Shown in pieces: positions 16,962-24,365 of a stretch of 64,000 bases of DNA. The stretch is from Nocardia pneumoniae NBRC 100136 (GTDB lineage Bacteria; Actinomycetota; Actinomycetes; Mycobacteriales; Mycobacteriaceae). How positions within the stretch are numbered: position 1 is the first letter of the stretch; each line of letters starts with the position of its first letter. The DNA lies in NCBI RefSeq assembly GCF_000308755.1, contig NZ_BAGF01000058.1, forward strand, positions 1-64,000, given 5' to 3'. The notes below the pieces were generated by a model that was not told where the DNA came from, did not search any database, and saw only the letters and a list, made by a program, of their open reading frames with translations. The position numbers were made by a program, and so were the translations under genes.

Positions 16962-17996
16962 CTATCCGAAGAACGCCTCCGCCTCGCGGTAGCGCTCCGG
17001 GGGCACGCGCTTGAGCTGCTTGGTGGCCTCCGACAATGGAACGAGGTCGATCGTGGTGCCGTGCAGTGCGACCATCTGGCCGAATCGGCCCGCGTGCACC
17101 GCTTCGGCTGCGTGCAAACCGAAACGGGTGGCCAGGACTCGGTCGTACGGGGTGGGGCTGCCGCCGCGCTGGACATGGCCGAGCACGGTGGTGCGGACCT
17201 CCTTGCCGATGCGGCGTTCGATCTCGACGCCGAGCTGCTGGGCGACGCCGGTGAAGCGCTCGTGGCCGAACTCGTCGATGCCGCCCTCACGCAAGGTGAA
17301 TCCGGAATCCGGGGCCGGATGCGAGCCCTCGGCGACGACACAGATGAAATGCTTGTCGCCGCGCTGGAACCGGCGCTTGATCATGGTGCACACCTCGGCC
17401 ACGTCGAACGGGACCTCCGGCACCAGGGTCAGGTGCGCGCCCGCCGCCATGCCCGCGTGGATCGCGATCCAGCCCGCGTGGCGGCCCATCACCTCGATGA
17501 GCATGACGCGCTGATGCGACTCGGCGGTGGTGTGCAGCCGGTCGATCGCCTCGCTGGCGATGCTCAACGCGGTGTCGTGGCCGAAAGTGACGTCCGTGCA
17601 ATCGATGTCGTTGTCGATGGTCTTGGGGACGCCGACCACCGGGACGCCTTCGTCGGACAGCCAGCTCGCGGCGGTGAGCGTGCCCTCGCCGCCGATCGGG
17701 ATGAGCGCCTCGATGCCGTTGTCGTCCAGGGTCTGTTTGATCCGGCCGAGACCGGCGCGCAGCACGTCGGGATTGGTGCGCGCGGTCCCGAGGATGGTGC
17801 CGCCCTTGGTGAGGATGCGGTCGGTGCGGTCGTCGTTCTGGATCTGGATCTTCCGGTCTTCCAATAGGCCGCGCCAGCCGTCCTCGAAGCCGACGATCGC
17901 GTCGCCGTAACGGCCGTTCGCGGTGCGAACGACGGCCCGGATGACCGCGTTCAGTCCTGGGCAGTCTCCGCCTCCGGTCAAGACTCCGATGCGCAT
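16962..17996 (-). CDS. pfkA: 6-phosphofructokinase
   Basis: A 344-residue phosphofructokinase that phosphorylates fructose 6-phosphate in glycolysis. Motifs GGDCPGLNAVIRAVV (nucleotide loop, residue 10), PIGGEGTLTAA, PKTIDNDI (catalytic Asp region) and MGRHAGWIA are intact. It resembles the mycobacterial PfkA group rather than the E. coli form; the GGEG motif hints at the actinobacterial subgroup, some of which can use pyrophosphate. The ATG at 17996 gives MRIGVLTGGG, the usual family start. In M. tuberculosis gatA follows here; in this window a 24-kb block intervenes. Confidence 0.95.
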   Translation of the reverse strand: MRIGVLTGGGDCPGLNAVIRAVVRTANGRYGDAIVGFEDGWRGLLEDRKIQIQNDDRTDRILTKGGTILGTARTNPDVLRAGLGRIKQTLDDNGIEALIPIGGEGTLTAASWLSDEGVPVVGVPKTIDNDIDCTDVTFGHDTALSIASEAIDRLHTTAESHQRVMLIEVMGRHAGWIAIHAGMAAGAHLTLVPEVPFDVAEVCTMIKRRFQRGDKHFICVVAEGSHPAPDSGFTLREGGIDEFGHERFTGVAQQLGVEIERRIGKEVRTTVLGHVQRGGSPTPYDRVLATRFGLHAAEAVHAGRFGQMVALHGTTIDLVPLSEATKQLKRVPPERYREAEAFFG

Positions 17997-18078
17997 GGCC
18001 GCTATCTTGCCCCCCATATCCGATCTCGGCAGCCTCGACCCCGTGAACGATGGGTAACAGTGACCTGGACGGATGACC

Positions 18079-18969
18079 TTACGCTGCGGGGCAGCGACCG
18101 CCGGGCAACTCGTCGAGATGCTCGGAGACGACCGCGGCCAGCCGGTCCAGGATGTTGATGCCGTCGCTGAAGGTTCCCGAATCCGGCTGCACCGCCACCG
18201 CGATCGCGATCTGTCCGGACGGAACCGTGATGACCCCGAACTGGCGCACCAGGTAAGACCCGGACGGTTCCGGACCCCACCCGCCCTTGAATTCGGCTCC
18301 GCTGAACTCGCCGAGACCCCAGCGCTGGCTGGCGACGACCTGCTCCATCAGCGCGGTCACGCGGCCGGACTCGGACAGGCAGGGCAGCCGCGAGGCGAAC
18401 CGGACCTGATCGAGCAGCGACCACTCGGCCTGCCCGAAGGCCGAATGCTCCGGACGGGTACGGGTAGCGGGCACGACGGTCTTGGTGTCGCCCCCTTCGC
18501 GCAGCACCGCCTGCACGGCCTGGGCCGCTTCCTGCGGGCTGCCGAGCGATTGCCACAGCGTCTCGGCGGCGGAGTTGTCCGAGGCGGTGATCGCCGCGGA
18601 CGCGGCATAGTTCGAGCTGCTCGGATTGCGGCGCAGCGCGGCGATGGTCAGCGGGACCTTCATCGTCGACCACGCCGGACCGCTGGTCCAGTCGCCGAAG
18701 GTCACCGGCTGAGTGCCGCCGACCGGCATGACCGCCATCCCGAGCTTGCCGCGCACGCCAGCGGCCAGGTCGGCGAAACCCGCGGCCAGCGTGCCGGGCA
18801 CGATGAGGGAGAGGCCCTTTTGATCGGTCCGCGCCGCGGCCTCGGTGATGGTCGGCTCGCTCGCCGCCGGATCCTCGGGGCGGTTGGTCCCGCACCCGGC
18901 GACAACGCATGCGACAAGCGCCGCGCAGCCCAGGACTTTTCGAGCTTTGCGGAATTGATCAATAGACAT
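18079..18969 (-). CDS. Beta-lactamase-fold lipoprotein, copy 1
   Basis: A roughly 296-residue lipoprotein with lipobox VVAGC and a serine beta-lactamase/PBP-like domain. The SxxK motif is WSTMKVPL, the SDN motif is TASDNSAAE, and the third motif is FKGGWG in place of the usual KTG. I do not see the class A ExxxN omega-loop motif, so efficient beta-lactam deacylation is doubtful. It resembles mycobacterial LppW in type. A paralogue lies at 34793-35683. Cys in RLPCL and GGRCP may form a disulfide. Start is uncertain between 18981 and 18969. Confidence 0.78.
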   Translation of the reverse strand: MSIDQFRKARKVLGCAALVACVVAGCGTNRPEDPAASEPTITEAAARTDQKGLSLIVPGTLAAGFADLAAGVRGKLGMAVMPVGGTQPVTFGDWTSGPAWSTMKVPLTIAALRRNPSSSNYAASAAITASDNSAAETLWQSLGSPQEAAQAVQAVLREGGDTKTVVPATRTRPEHSAFGQAEWSLLDQVRFASRLPCLSESGRVTALMEQVVASQRWGLGEFSGAEFKGGWGPEPSGSYLVRQFGVITVPSGQIAIAVAVQPDSGTFSDGINILDRLAAVVSEHLDELPGGRCPAA

Positions 18970-18981
18970 TCTTCGACACAT

Positions 18982-19768
18982 TCTTCTTGCGAACTCCCCC
19001 GGGCCTCCGTGTCAGCACGGCGTCCCGACGCCGTACCGCGTCGTCTCGCCGACTGCCCCCTCGATCGACAGGGCGGATGCCACGGGCAATGACGTACCGG
19101 GAGTTCTGATTCCGCGCGTCGCCCGACTTGCGGTGGGCTCCACCTGCCACGATCAGCTGGTTCTCGCGCGCCCCACCCCGCCGCCGATGGCTGGACCGCA
19201 CCCGCCCACCACGATCTACGGGGTTCGCACGGTCGACGCCGGAGGAGGACTCATCGACACGATCGTGCTGAGCGCGCCGGATCGGACGACCGGCTGCGCA
19301 CACGATCGGTTGATCCTTGTCTCCCAGCCAGGTGACGACGGCCTGGTCAACAAGCATGGACACCTCCACCTACCCGCCCGGCATCACAGGGCGGCCGGGA
19401 TCAGCACCGGCCGCCGAGCACTGCCAGCTGCGGGCCTCACCCGAGAACTGCTTCTCGTTATCCCAGAGAACGTACTAGATGAATTGGTCACACCCCACCT
19501 CTCCGAATGCACCGGAGCGAACCCACCCACCCCACAGCGATCGCATAGCAAATCGTCTACAGCGTAGTAATTTTCAATAGCCGGAGCGTATTGTCGCAGT
19601 ACTTATGGCCTGATCAGCCGTTGCGCAGCCCATGTCAACCTTCACCGAATAAGTGCCGCAGATTCGCCACAGTGCTGAGCCTTGACTCAAACCAGCCAAT
19701 CCGTCGCAGCCCGCCGCCGGTGAACAGCGGAAACATTGCCGACCAACGGCTCCTGGCAGGATGTGGTG
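18982..19768. other. 787-nt region without a convincing gene
   Basis: The GC content falls in the right half (19560-19640), unusual for this window. A plus-strand open frame at 19133-19567 (144 codons, GTG start) has fairly high GC3 in its first half, but it has no ribosome site or leaderless -10 box, is rich in Pro/His/Arg, and an equally long frame overlaps it on the other strand. I treat neither as real. No tRNA-like fold or clear operator was seen; the right end carries the ribosome site of the YraQ permease. Confidence 0.35.
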
Positions 19769-20770
19769 ATGGCCGATCAGAGCCTGCGGCGCTCGCCGCG
19801 CAGCACCATGTCCTCGACCTATGTCCTCGCCGGATTGGTGGCCCTTGGCGTAGTCGTGCAATCGCAGCTCGTCTCGGTGGTCGGCGCGTCGGCGCGGCTA
19901 CAGACCGCGATGACGGTCTTCGTCGGCGTCTTCGTCCAGGCGGTGCCGTTTCTGGTGCTCGGGGTCCTGGTCAGCGGGTGTATCGCGGCGTTCGTCTCGC
20001 CTGCCGTGCTGCGGAAGGTGCTGCCGCGCAACGAACCGGCGGCGATCGGTGTCGCGGGGTTGGCAGGGATGGCGTTGCCCGGCTGTGAGTGCGGTGTGGT
20101 GCCGGTGGCTCGGCGGCTGATCGAGCAGGGTGCGCCGAGTTCGGTGGCGCTGGCGTTCTTGCTGTCGGCGCCGGCGATCAACCCGGTCGTGCTGGTCGCG
20201 ACGGCGGTCGCGTTTCCCGGCGAGCCGGGGATGGTGGCGGCGCGGTTCACCGGCTCGCTGGCGACCGCTGTCGTGATGGGTCTGGTGTGGTCGCGGATCG
20301 GGCGTCCGGGCTGGATGCTGCCGCACGGCGGTCATGATCACTGCGCGACCGGTCGAAGTCGCTGGGAGGTCTTCACCGAGGCGGCGCGGCACGATCTGCT
20401 GCAGGCGAGCGCCTTTCTCGTGCTCGGCGCCGCGGCGGCGGCAGCACTGCGGGTGCTGGTTCCTCCGGTCTGGTACGAGCGGTTGGCCGGACAGATGGTG
20501 ATCGCGATCGTGGTGATGGCGGTGCTGGCTCTCGTGCTCGCCCTGTGCTCCGAGGCGGACGCGTTCGTCGCGGCGAGCATGTCGAGCTTGCCGCTGCTGC
20601 CGCGGCTGGTCTTCCTCGTGGTCGGCCCGGCGGTCGATGTGAAGCTGTTCGCCATGCAGGCAGGCAGTTTCGGACGGCGGTTCGCAATCCGCTTCTCGCC
20701 ATTGACCTTTGCGGTGGCGGTAGTGGGCGGCACAATCGCGGGGTACGTTTTTCTCGGGGGTGCGCGATGA
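19769..20770 (+). CDS. YraQ/DUF318-family permease
   Basis: A 333-residue membrane protein with about eight helices in two halves. The family hallmark PGCECGVVPVARRL follows the second helix, and SAPAINPVVLVATAVAF is the conserved partner segment. The family includes ArsP, an organoarsenical exporter, but most members are uncharacterised. A His/Asp-rich loop (LPHGGHDHC) sits between the halves. The ATG at 19769 is chosen because AGGA lies 7 nt upstream; a TTG 33 nt further up is open but has no site. It overlaps the next gene by ATGA, so the two products are probably partners. Confidence 0.85.
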   Translation: MADQSLRRSPRSTMSSTYVLAGLVALGVVVQSQLVSVVGASARLQTAMTVFVGVFVQAVPFLVLGVLVSGCIAAFVSPAVLRKVLPRNEPAAIGVAGLAGMALPGCECGVVPVARRLIEQGAPSSVALAFLLSAPAINPVVLVATAVAFPGEPGMVAARFTGSLATAVVMGLVWSRIGRPGWMLPHGGHDHCATGRSRWEVFTEAARHDLLQASAFLVLGAAAAAALRVLVPPVWYERLAGQMVIAIVVMAVLALVLALCSEADAFVAASMSSLPLLPRLVFLVVGPAVDVKLFAMQAGSFGRRFAIRFSPLTFAVAVVGGTIAGYVFLGGAR

Positions 20771-21513
20771 ATCGAGAAACGCAGAATCTGTTGCTGCTGT
20801 TGATCGGCGGCGCGGTGCTGTGGACCGCGCTCGACGGCAGTTACCTGCGCTATGTGAAACCTGGTTTGTTTCCCTTCTTGGTGATCAGCGGCGTGTGCTT
20901 CCTCCTGCTCGGGCTCATCGCGATCGTTCGCGATATCCGGCGAGGCGAGGGCGCGGCCGACCATGAGCACCACACCGGCCGAGCGCAGTGGCTGCTGCTG
21001 GCACCGGCCGCCGCGCTGCTGCTCATCGCCCCACCGGCGCTGGGCGCCGGTGCCGCGACCACCGCGTCCCCGGTCCGCGTGGTGTCCCGCACGTCCGCGG
21101 ACGAACCGGAATCCCGTCCGTTCCCGCCCCTTCCGGACGAGCCCGCACCGACCCTGACGATCTATGACCTGGTGAATCGGGCATTGCTCGACTCCACCCG
21201 GTCACTGGACGGCCGCGAGGTGACCATCAGCGGCTTCGCCCTCGAGACCGAGGACAGCGGACAACCGCGGCCGCCCGGCATCGATCTCGACCTGGCGCGC
21301 GTGCTGATCACCTGTTGCGTGGCCGACGCCCGATACATCTACGTCCACCTGGCGGGAATAACGGAGCCGATCGAGAACGACACCTGGCTCGAAGTTCGCG
21401 GCGTCGTCACCCCCGGCAGCGCCCACCGCGACCCCGCCCGGACACCCACGCTGGTGGTCACCGACTACCACCCGATCCCCGCCCCTGATCGCCGATACGA
21501 GCACTCCCGCTGA
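20767..21513 (+). CDS. TIGR03943-family membrane protein
   Basis: A 248-residue protein with three N-terminal membrane helices (residues 5-25, 35-55 and 75-97) and a C-terminal extracytoplasmic OB-like domain containing the conserved segment RVLITCCVADARYIYV and DTWLEVRGVV. This family is nearly always encoded next to a YraQ-type permease, and here the start overlaps the permease stop (ATGA), so translation is coupled. The paired Cys could bind metal. The transported substrate is unknown. Confidence 0.85.
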   Translation: MNRETQNLLLLLIGGAVLWTALDGSYLRYVKPGLFPFLVISGVCFLLLGLIAIVRDIRRGEGAADHEHHTGRAQWLLLAPAAALLLIAPPALGAGAATTASPVRVVSRTSADEPESRPFPPLPDEPAPTLTIYDLVNRALLDSTRSLDGREVTISGFALETEDSGQPRPPGIDLDLARVLITCCVADARYIYVHLAGITEPIENDTWLEVRGVVTPGSAHRDPARTPTLVVTDYHPIPAPDRRYEHSR

Positions 21514-21586
21514 AACTTCCGGATCCATGCGCGTCCCACACCCATCCAGCGTGGGCGAGCATTGGACCGTCGACCGAGGAAAACGC

Positions 21587-22195
21587 ATGACGTCGTCCAC
21601 ATCTCGCCGCCGATGGGGCTGCCTGTTACCGCTGGCCACCGTGATTCTGCTTGTCGTCGGATTCGCCGGGTACCTGGCACTCCAGGCCAGGTCCGAGCGG
21701 TCGCACCCGGCCGCCGCGGCCCCCGCCGACCTCTGCGAAGCGATCGGGCCCGCCGTGTTCGAGCGTTCGGTACCCGATGGAGTTCCGCAGAGGGAGTCGA
21801 ATTACTCGTCGGGATCGGACGCCGCCTGCGTCTACTCCACCGCGGACAGCCGTCCCCCCACCTCCGGCATGTACGGCTTCCTGCGCGTGCGTCTGCTGCG
21901 CTACGGCCAGGTCGGCTGGGACTCGGGCGCCGAGCGAGCCGCGGCCGCTCTCGCCGATTCCTGCGCGGCCACCGCGGTAGCCGGGCAGTTCCAGAGCGCG
22001 AGCGGCCTGGGAAACGAGGCGTGCACCGCCTACAGCGAGACGGACCAGGACGGTACCGCGCACGGGTCGGCGGTGATCCGCCGCGGCGCGGACCTGATCT
22101 GGGTGGACTACTACCGGCACCCCGGAACCGCCGACCAGGCGCGCCAGGCGGTCACCGAGGTGGCGCTGGCGTCCCTGGCCGCGACCGCACAGTAG
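21587..22195 (+). CDS. Membrane-anchored extracytoplasmic protein
   Basis: A 202-residue protein with one N-terminal membrane helix (residues 11-32) after a positive RRR segment. The exported domain has three to four Cys (DLCEAIGPAVF, DAACVYS, DSCAAT, NEACTAY) that look paired as disulfides. The layout resembles DUF3558-type mycolata envelope proteins, though I would not assign the family with certainty. The ATG has GAGGAAA 5 nt upstream, a strong site. It follows the TIGR03943 gene by 73 nt and may share its transcript. Confidence 0.72.
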   Translation: MTSSTSRRRWGCLLPLATVILLVVGFAGYLALQARSERSHPAAAAPADLCEAIGPAVFERSVPDGVPQRESNYSSGSDAACVYSTADSRPPTSGMYGFLRVRLLRYGQVGWDSGAERAAAALADSCAATAVAGQFQSASGLGNEACTAYSETDQDGTAHGSAVIRRGADLIWVDYYRHPGTADQARQAVTEVALASLAATAQ

Positions 22196-22379
22196 ACTTG
22201 CCCGGCGAGAACCTTTACGGCATCTTTACCGATGGCGCGCCGGGAAGTCTGGTCGGCAAACGTGACCCGAGACCCGGGTGACGTGGACCGATCCTGGAGC
22301 GAGCCGGTGGCACACTCGTATTCGATCTCGACGTCTTTCGCACGGGCGATCATGCCGCGTCCGGACGTATCCTGCACAT

Positions 22380-22826
22380 GTGCACGCCGCGCAGATAGCC
22401 GAGGACTATCCGGTGGTCGATCTCGACACCGATGCGATGGACGCCGCTCGGCTACTGGCCGAACACCGGCTACCCGGCATCGTGGTCACCGACGGGCAAG
22501 GCGCTCCGAAAGCGGTATTGCCCGCCTCGCAAGTGGTGCGGTTCTTCGTCCCGAAGTACATCCAGGACGACCCGTCCCTCGCGGGTGTGCTGAACGAATC
22601 GATGGCCGACCGGGTCGTCGACAAGCTTCGCGGCAAGAAGGTCCGCGACGTGATTCCCGAGCACCTCAGCACGGTGCCGCCGGCCCAGGCCGACGACACC
22701 ATCGTCGAAGTGGCCGCGGTGATGGCGCGCTTGCGCTGTCCGCTCATCGCGGTCATGAAGGGCGACGAACTGATCGGCGTGATCACCGCCTCGCGGCTGC
22801 TGGCGGCCGCGCTGCGGAGCGGCTGA
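22380..22826 (+). CDS. CBS-domain protein
   Basis: A 148-residue protein of two CBS motifs (DAMDAARLLAEHRLPGIVVTD and DDTIVEVAAVMARLRCPLIAVMKGDELIGVITASRLL), a module that usually binds adenosyl ligands and regulates a neighbour. It lacks a catalytic domain. It lies just upstream of an ArsB/NhaD-type transporter and probably modulates it. The GTG start is preceded by TATCCT 6 nt upstream, suggesting a leaderless mRNA. A longer frame reaching back to 22278 has no initiation signal. Confidence 0.83.
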   Translation: MHAAQIAEDYPVVDLDTDAMDAARLLAEHRLPGIVVTDGQGAPKAVLPASQVVRFFVPKYIQDDPSLAGVLNESMADRVVDKLRGKKVRDVIPEHLSTVPPAQADDTIVEVAAVMARLRCPLIAVMKGDELIGVITASRLLAAALRSG

Positions 22827-22869
22827 GCCGCCGCGCAGCTTCGGCCTCCGCCGCCGTTCGCCATGGGCG

Positions 22870-24165
22870 GTGGGCGGGGTGACGGTCACCGCGGTCGTCG
22901 TCTTCGTCGTCGCCTACCTCCTCATCGCCACCGAGCGCGTCCATAAGACCAAGGCGGCGCTCGGTGGCGCCGCGATCCTGCTCGCCCTCGGCGTGACCAG
23001 GTCCGAGCACGCCTTCTACTCCCATGAGACCGGCATCGACTGGGACGTCATCTTCCTGCTGTTCGGCATGATGGTCATTGTCGGAGTGCTACGCCAGACC
23101 GGTGTCTTCGAGTACACCGCCATCTGGGCCGCCAAGCGCGCCAAGGGATCAGCGCTGCGGGTGATGATCCTGCTGGTGCTGATCACGGCGTTCGCGTCGG
23201 CGTTCCTCGACAACGTCACCACCGTGCTGCTGATCGCTCCGGTGACGCTGCTGGTCTGCGACCGGCTCGGCGTCGATCCGGTGCCGTTCCTGATCGCCGA
23301 GGTGCTCGCGTCCAATATCGGCGGCGCCGCGACCCTGATCGGCGACCCGCCGAACATCATCATCGCCAGCCGCGCGGGCCTGTCGTTCAACACCTTCCTG
23401 ATCCACATGGCACCGATCGTGGTGATCGAGCTGGCGGTGTTCACCCTGCTGCTGCCGAGGCTGTTCCGCGGCAGTTTCGAAGTCGACCCCCAGAACGCCG
23501 CCGACGTCATGTCGCTCAACGAAGGCGAGGCGATCCGCGACCGGGGGCTGCTGGTGAAATGCGGACTCGTCCTAGCGGCGGTGTTCATCGGATTCGTCGG
23601 AAACTCGCTGTTCCATATCGCACCATCGGTCGTGGCATTGCTCGGCGCGGGCGTGCTCGTGCTGATCTCCCAGGTCTCCCGAGAGGATTACCTGTCGGCG
23701 GTGGAATGGGAGACCCTGCTGTTCTTCGGCGGACTCTTCATCATGATCGGCGCGCTGGTGCAGACCGGTGTGATCGAGCGCCTCGCCGAACTCGCCACCG
23801 ACGCCACCGGCGGAAACGCTCTCGTGGCGACGATGCTGATTCTCGTGGTGTCGGCGGTGCTGTCCGGTGTCATCGACAACATCCCCTATGTGGCCACGAT
23901 GAGCCCGCTGGTGGCCGATCTCGTCGACAGCATGGACCACGCCCAGTCCGGTGCGTTGTGGTGGGCGCTGGCCATGGGCGCCGACTTCGGCGGCAACCTC
24001 ACCGCTGTGGGCGCCAGCGCCAACGTCGTCATGCTGGGCATAGCTCGCCGCGCGGACAATCCCATTTCCTTCTGGGAATTCACCCGCAAGGGCATAGTCG
24101 TCACCGCGATCACCATCGCGGTCGCCGCCCCCTATCTCTGGCTGCGCTACTTCGCGTTCGGATAG
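22870..24165 (+). CDS. ArsB/NhaD-family ion transporter
   Basis: A 431-residue integral membrane protein of the ion transporter (ArsB/NhaD/CitM) superfamily, with about 11-12 helices. The signature IGDPPNIIIASRAGLSF is near residue 155 and its inverted-repeat counterpart GADFGGNLTAVGASANVVMLG near residue 375. Substrate may be arsenite, sodium or an organic anion; no arsenic genes (arsR, arsC) are nearby, so an arsenic role is not supported. It follows the CBS gene by about 40 nt. GTG at 22870 or 22879 could be the start. Confidence 0.88.
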   Translation: MGGVTVTAVVVFVVAYLLIATERVHKTKAALGGAAILLALGVTRSEHAFYSHETGIDWDVIFLLFGMMVIVGVLRQTGVFEYTAIWAAKRAKGSALRVMILLVLITAFASAFLDNVTTVLLIAPVTLLVCDRLGVDPVPFLIAEVLASNIGGAATLIGDPPNIIIASRAGLSFNTFLIHMAPIVVIELAVFTLLLPRLFRGSFEVDPQNAADVMSLNEGEAIRDRGLLVKCGLVLAAVFIGFVGNSLFHIAPSVVALLGAGVLVLISQVSREDYLSAVEWETLLFFGGLFIMIGALVQTGVIERLAELATDATGGNALVATMLILVVSAVLSGVIDNIPYVATMSPLVADLVDSMDHAQSGALWWALAMGADFGGNLTAVGASANVVMLGIARRADNPISFWEFTRKGIVVTAITIAVAAPYLWLRYFAFG

Positions 24166-24192
24166 CCGATCTCCGGACGGCGTAACCGCCGC

Positions 24193-24279
24193 TCAGCGGC
24201 CATCCCGGTTGCGGCGCCGGATGAGGTAGGCAATGACGAGGAACATTCCGATCAAGAGCAGCGGGAAGATCTCGCCCAC
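24193..24279 (-). CDS. Very small membrane protein
   Basis: A 28-residue frame, GTG start. Residues 4-20 (IFPLLLIGMFLVIAYLI) form one membrane helix, followed by the strongly positive tail RRRNRDGR, the arrangement of an inner-membrane microprotein with a cytoplasmic C-terminus. TAAGCT lies 6 nt before the GTG, matching the leaderless start signal used by several genes in this window. It lies alone between the transporter and a kinase gene, pointing leftward. Function is unknown; coding is supported by the hydropathy pattern and start signal only. Confidence 0.5.
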   Translation of the reverse strand: MGEIFPLLLIGMFLVIAYLIRRRNRDGR

Positions 24280-24365
24280 AGCTCGAGCTTACCGAGTGCC
24301 AGCGGGATCACGCCGCTGAACAGCGCTTATCCGTCGATGCTTCCGGGCGGGGGTGGGAGCGGTGG

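Noticed and set aside
19133..19567. Open frame of 144 codons in the gap after the first beta-lactamase-like lipoprotein
   Set aside because: No ribosome site or leaderless -10 box, unusual composition, and an overlapping frame on the other strand of similar length.
19560..19740. Zur or ArsR-type operator upstream of the YraQ permease
   Set aside because: Only an asymmetric AT-rich patch (taattttcaatag); no convincing palindrome.
22870..24165. Arsenite exporter ArsB
   Set aside because: Family shared with NhaD and others; no arsR, arsC or acr3 near, so a specific arsenic role is not supported.
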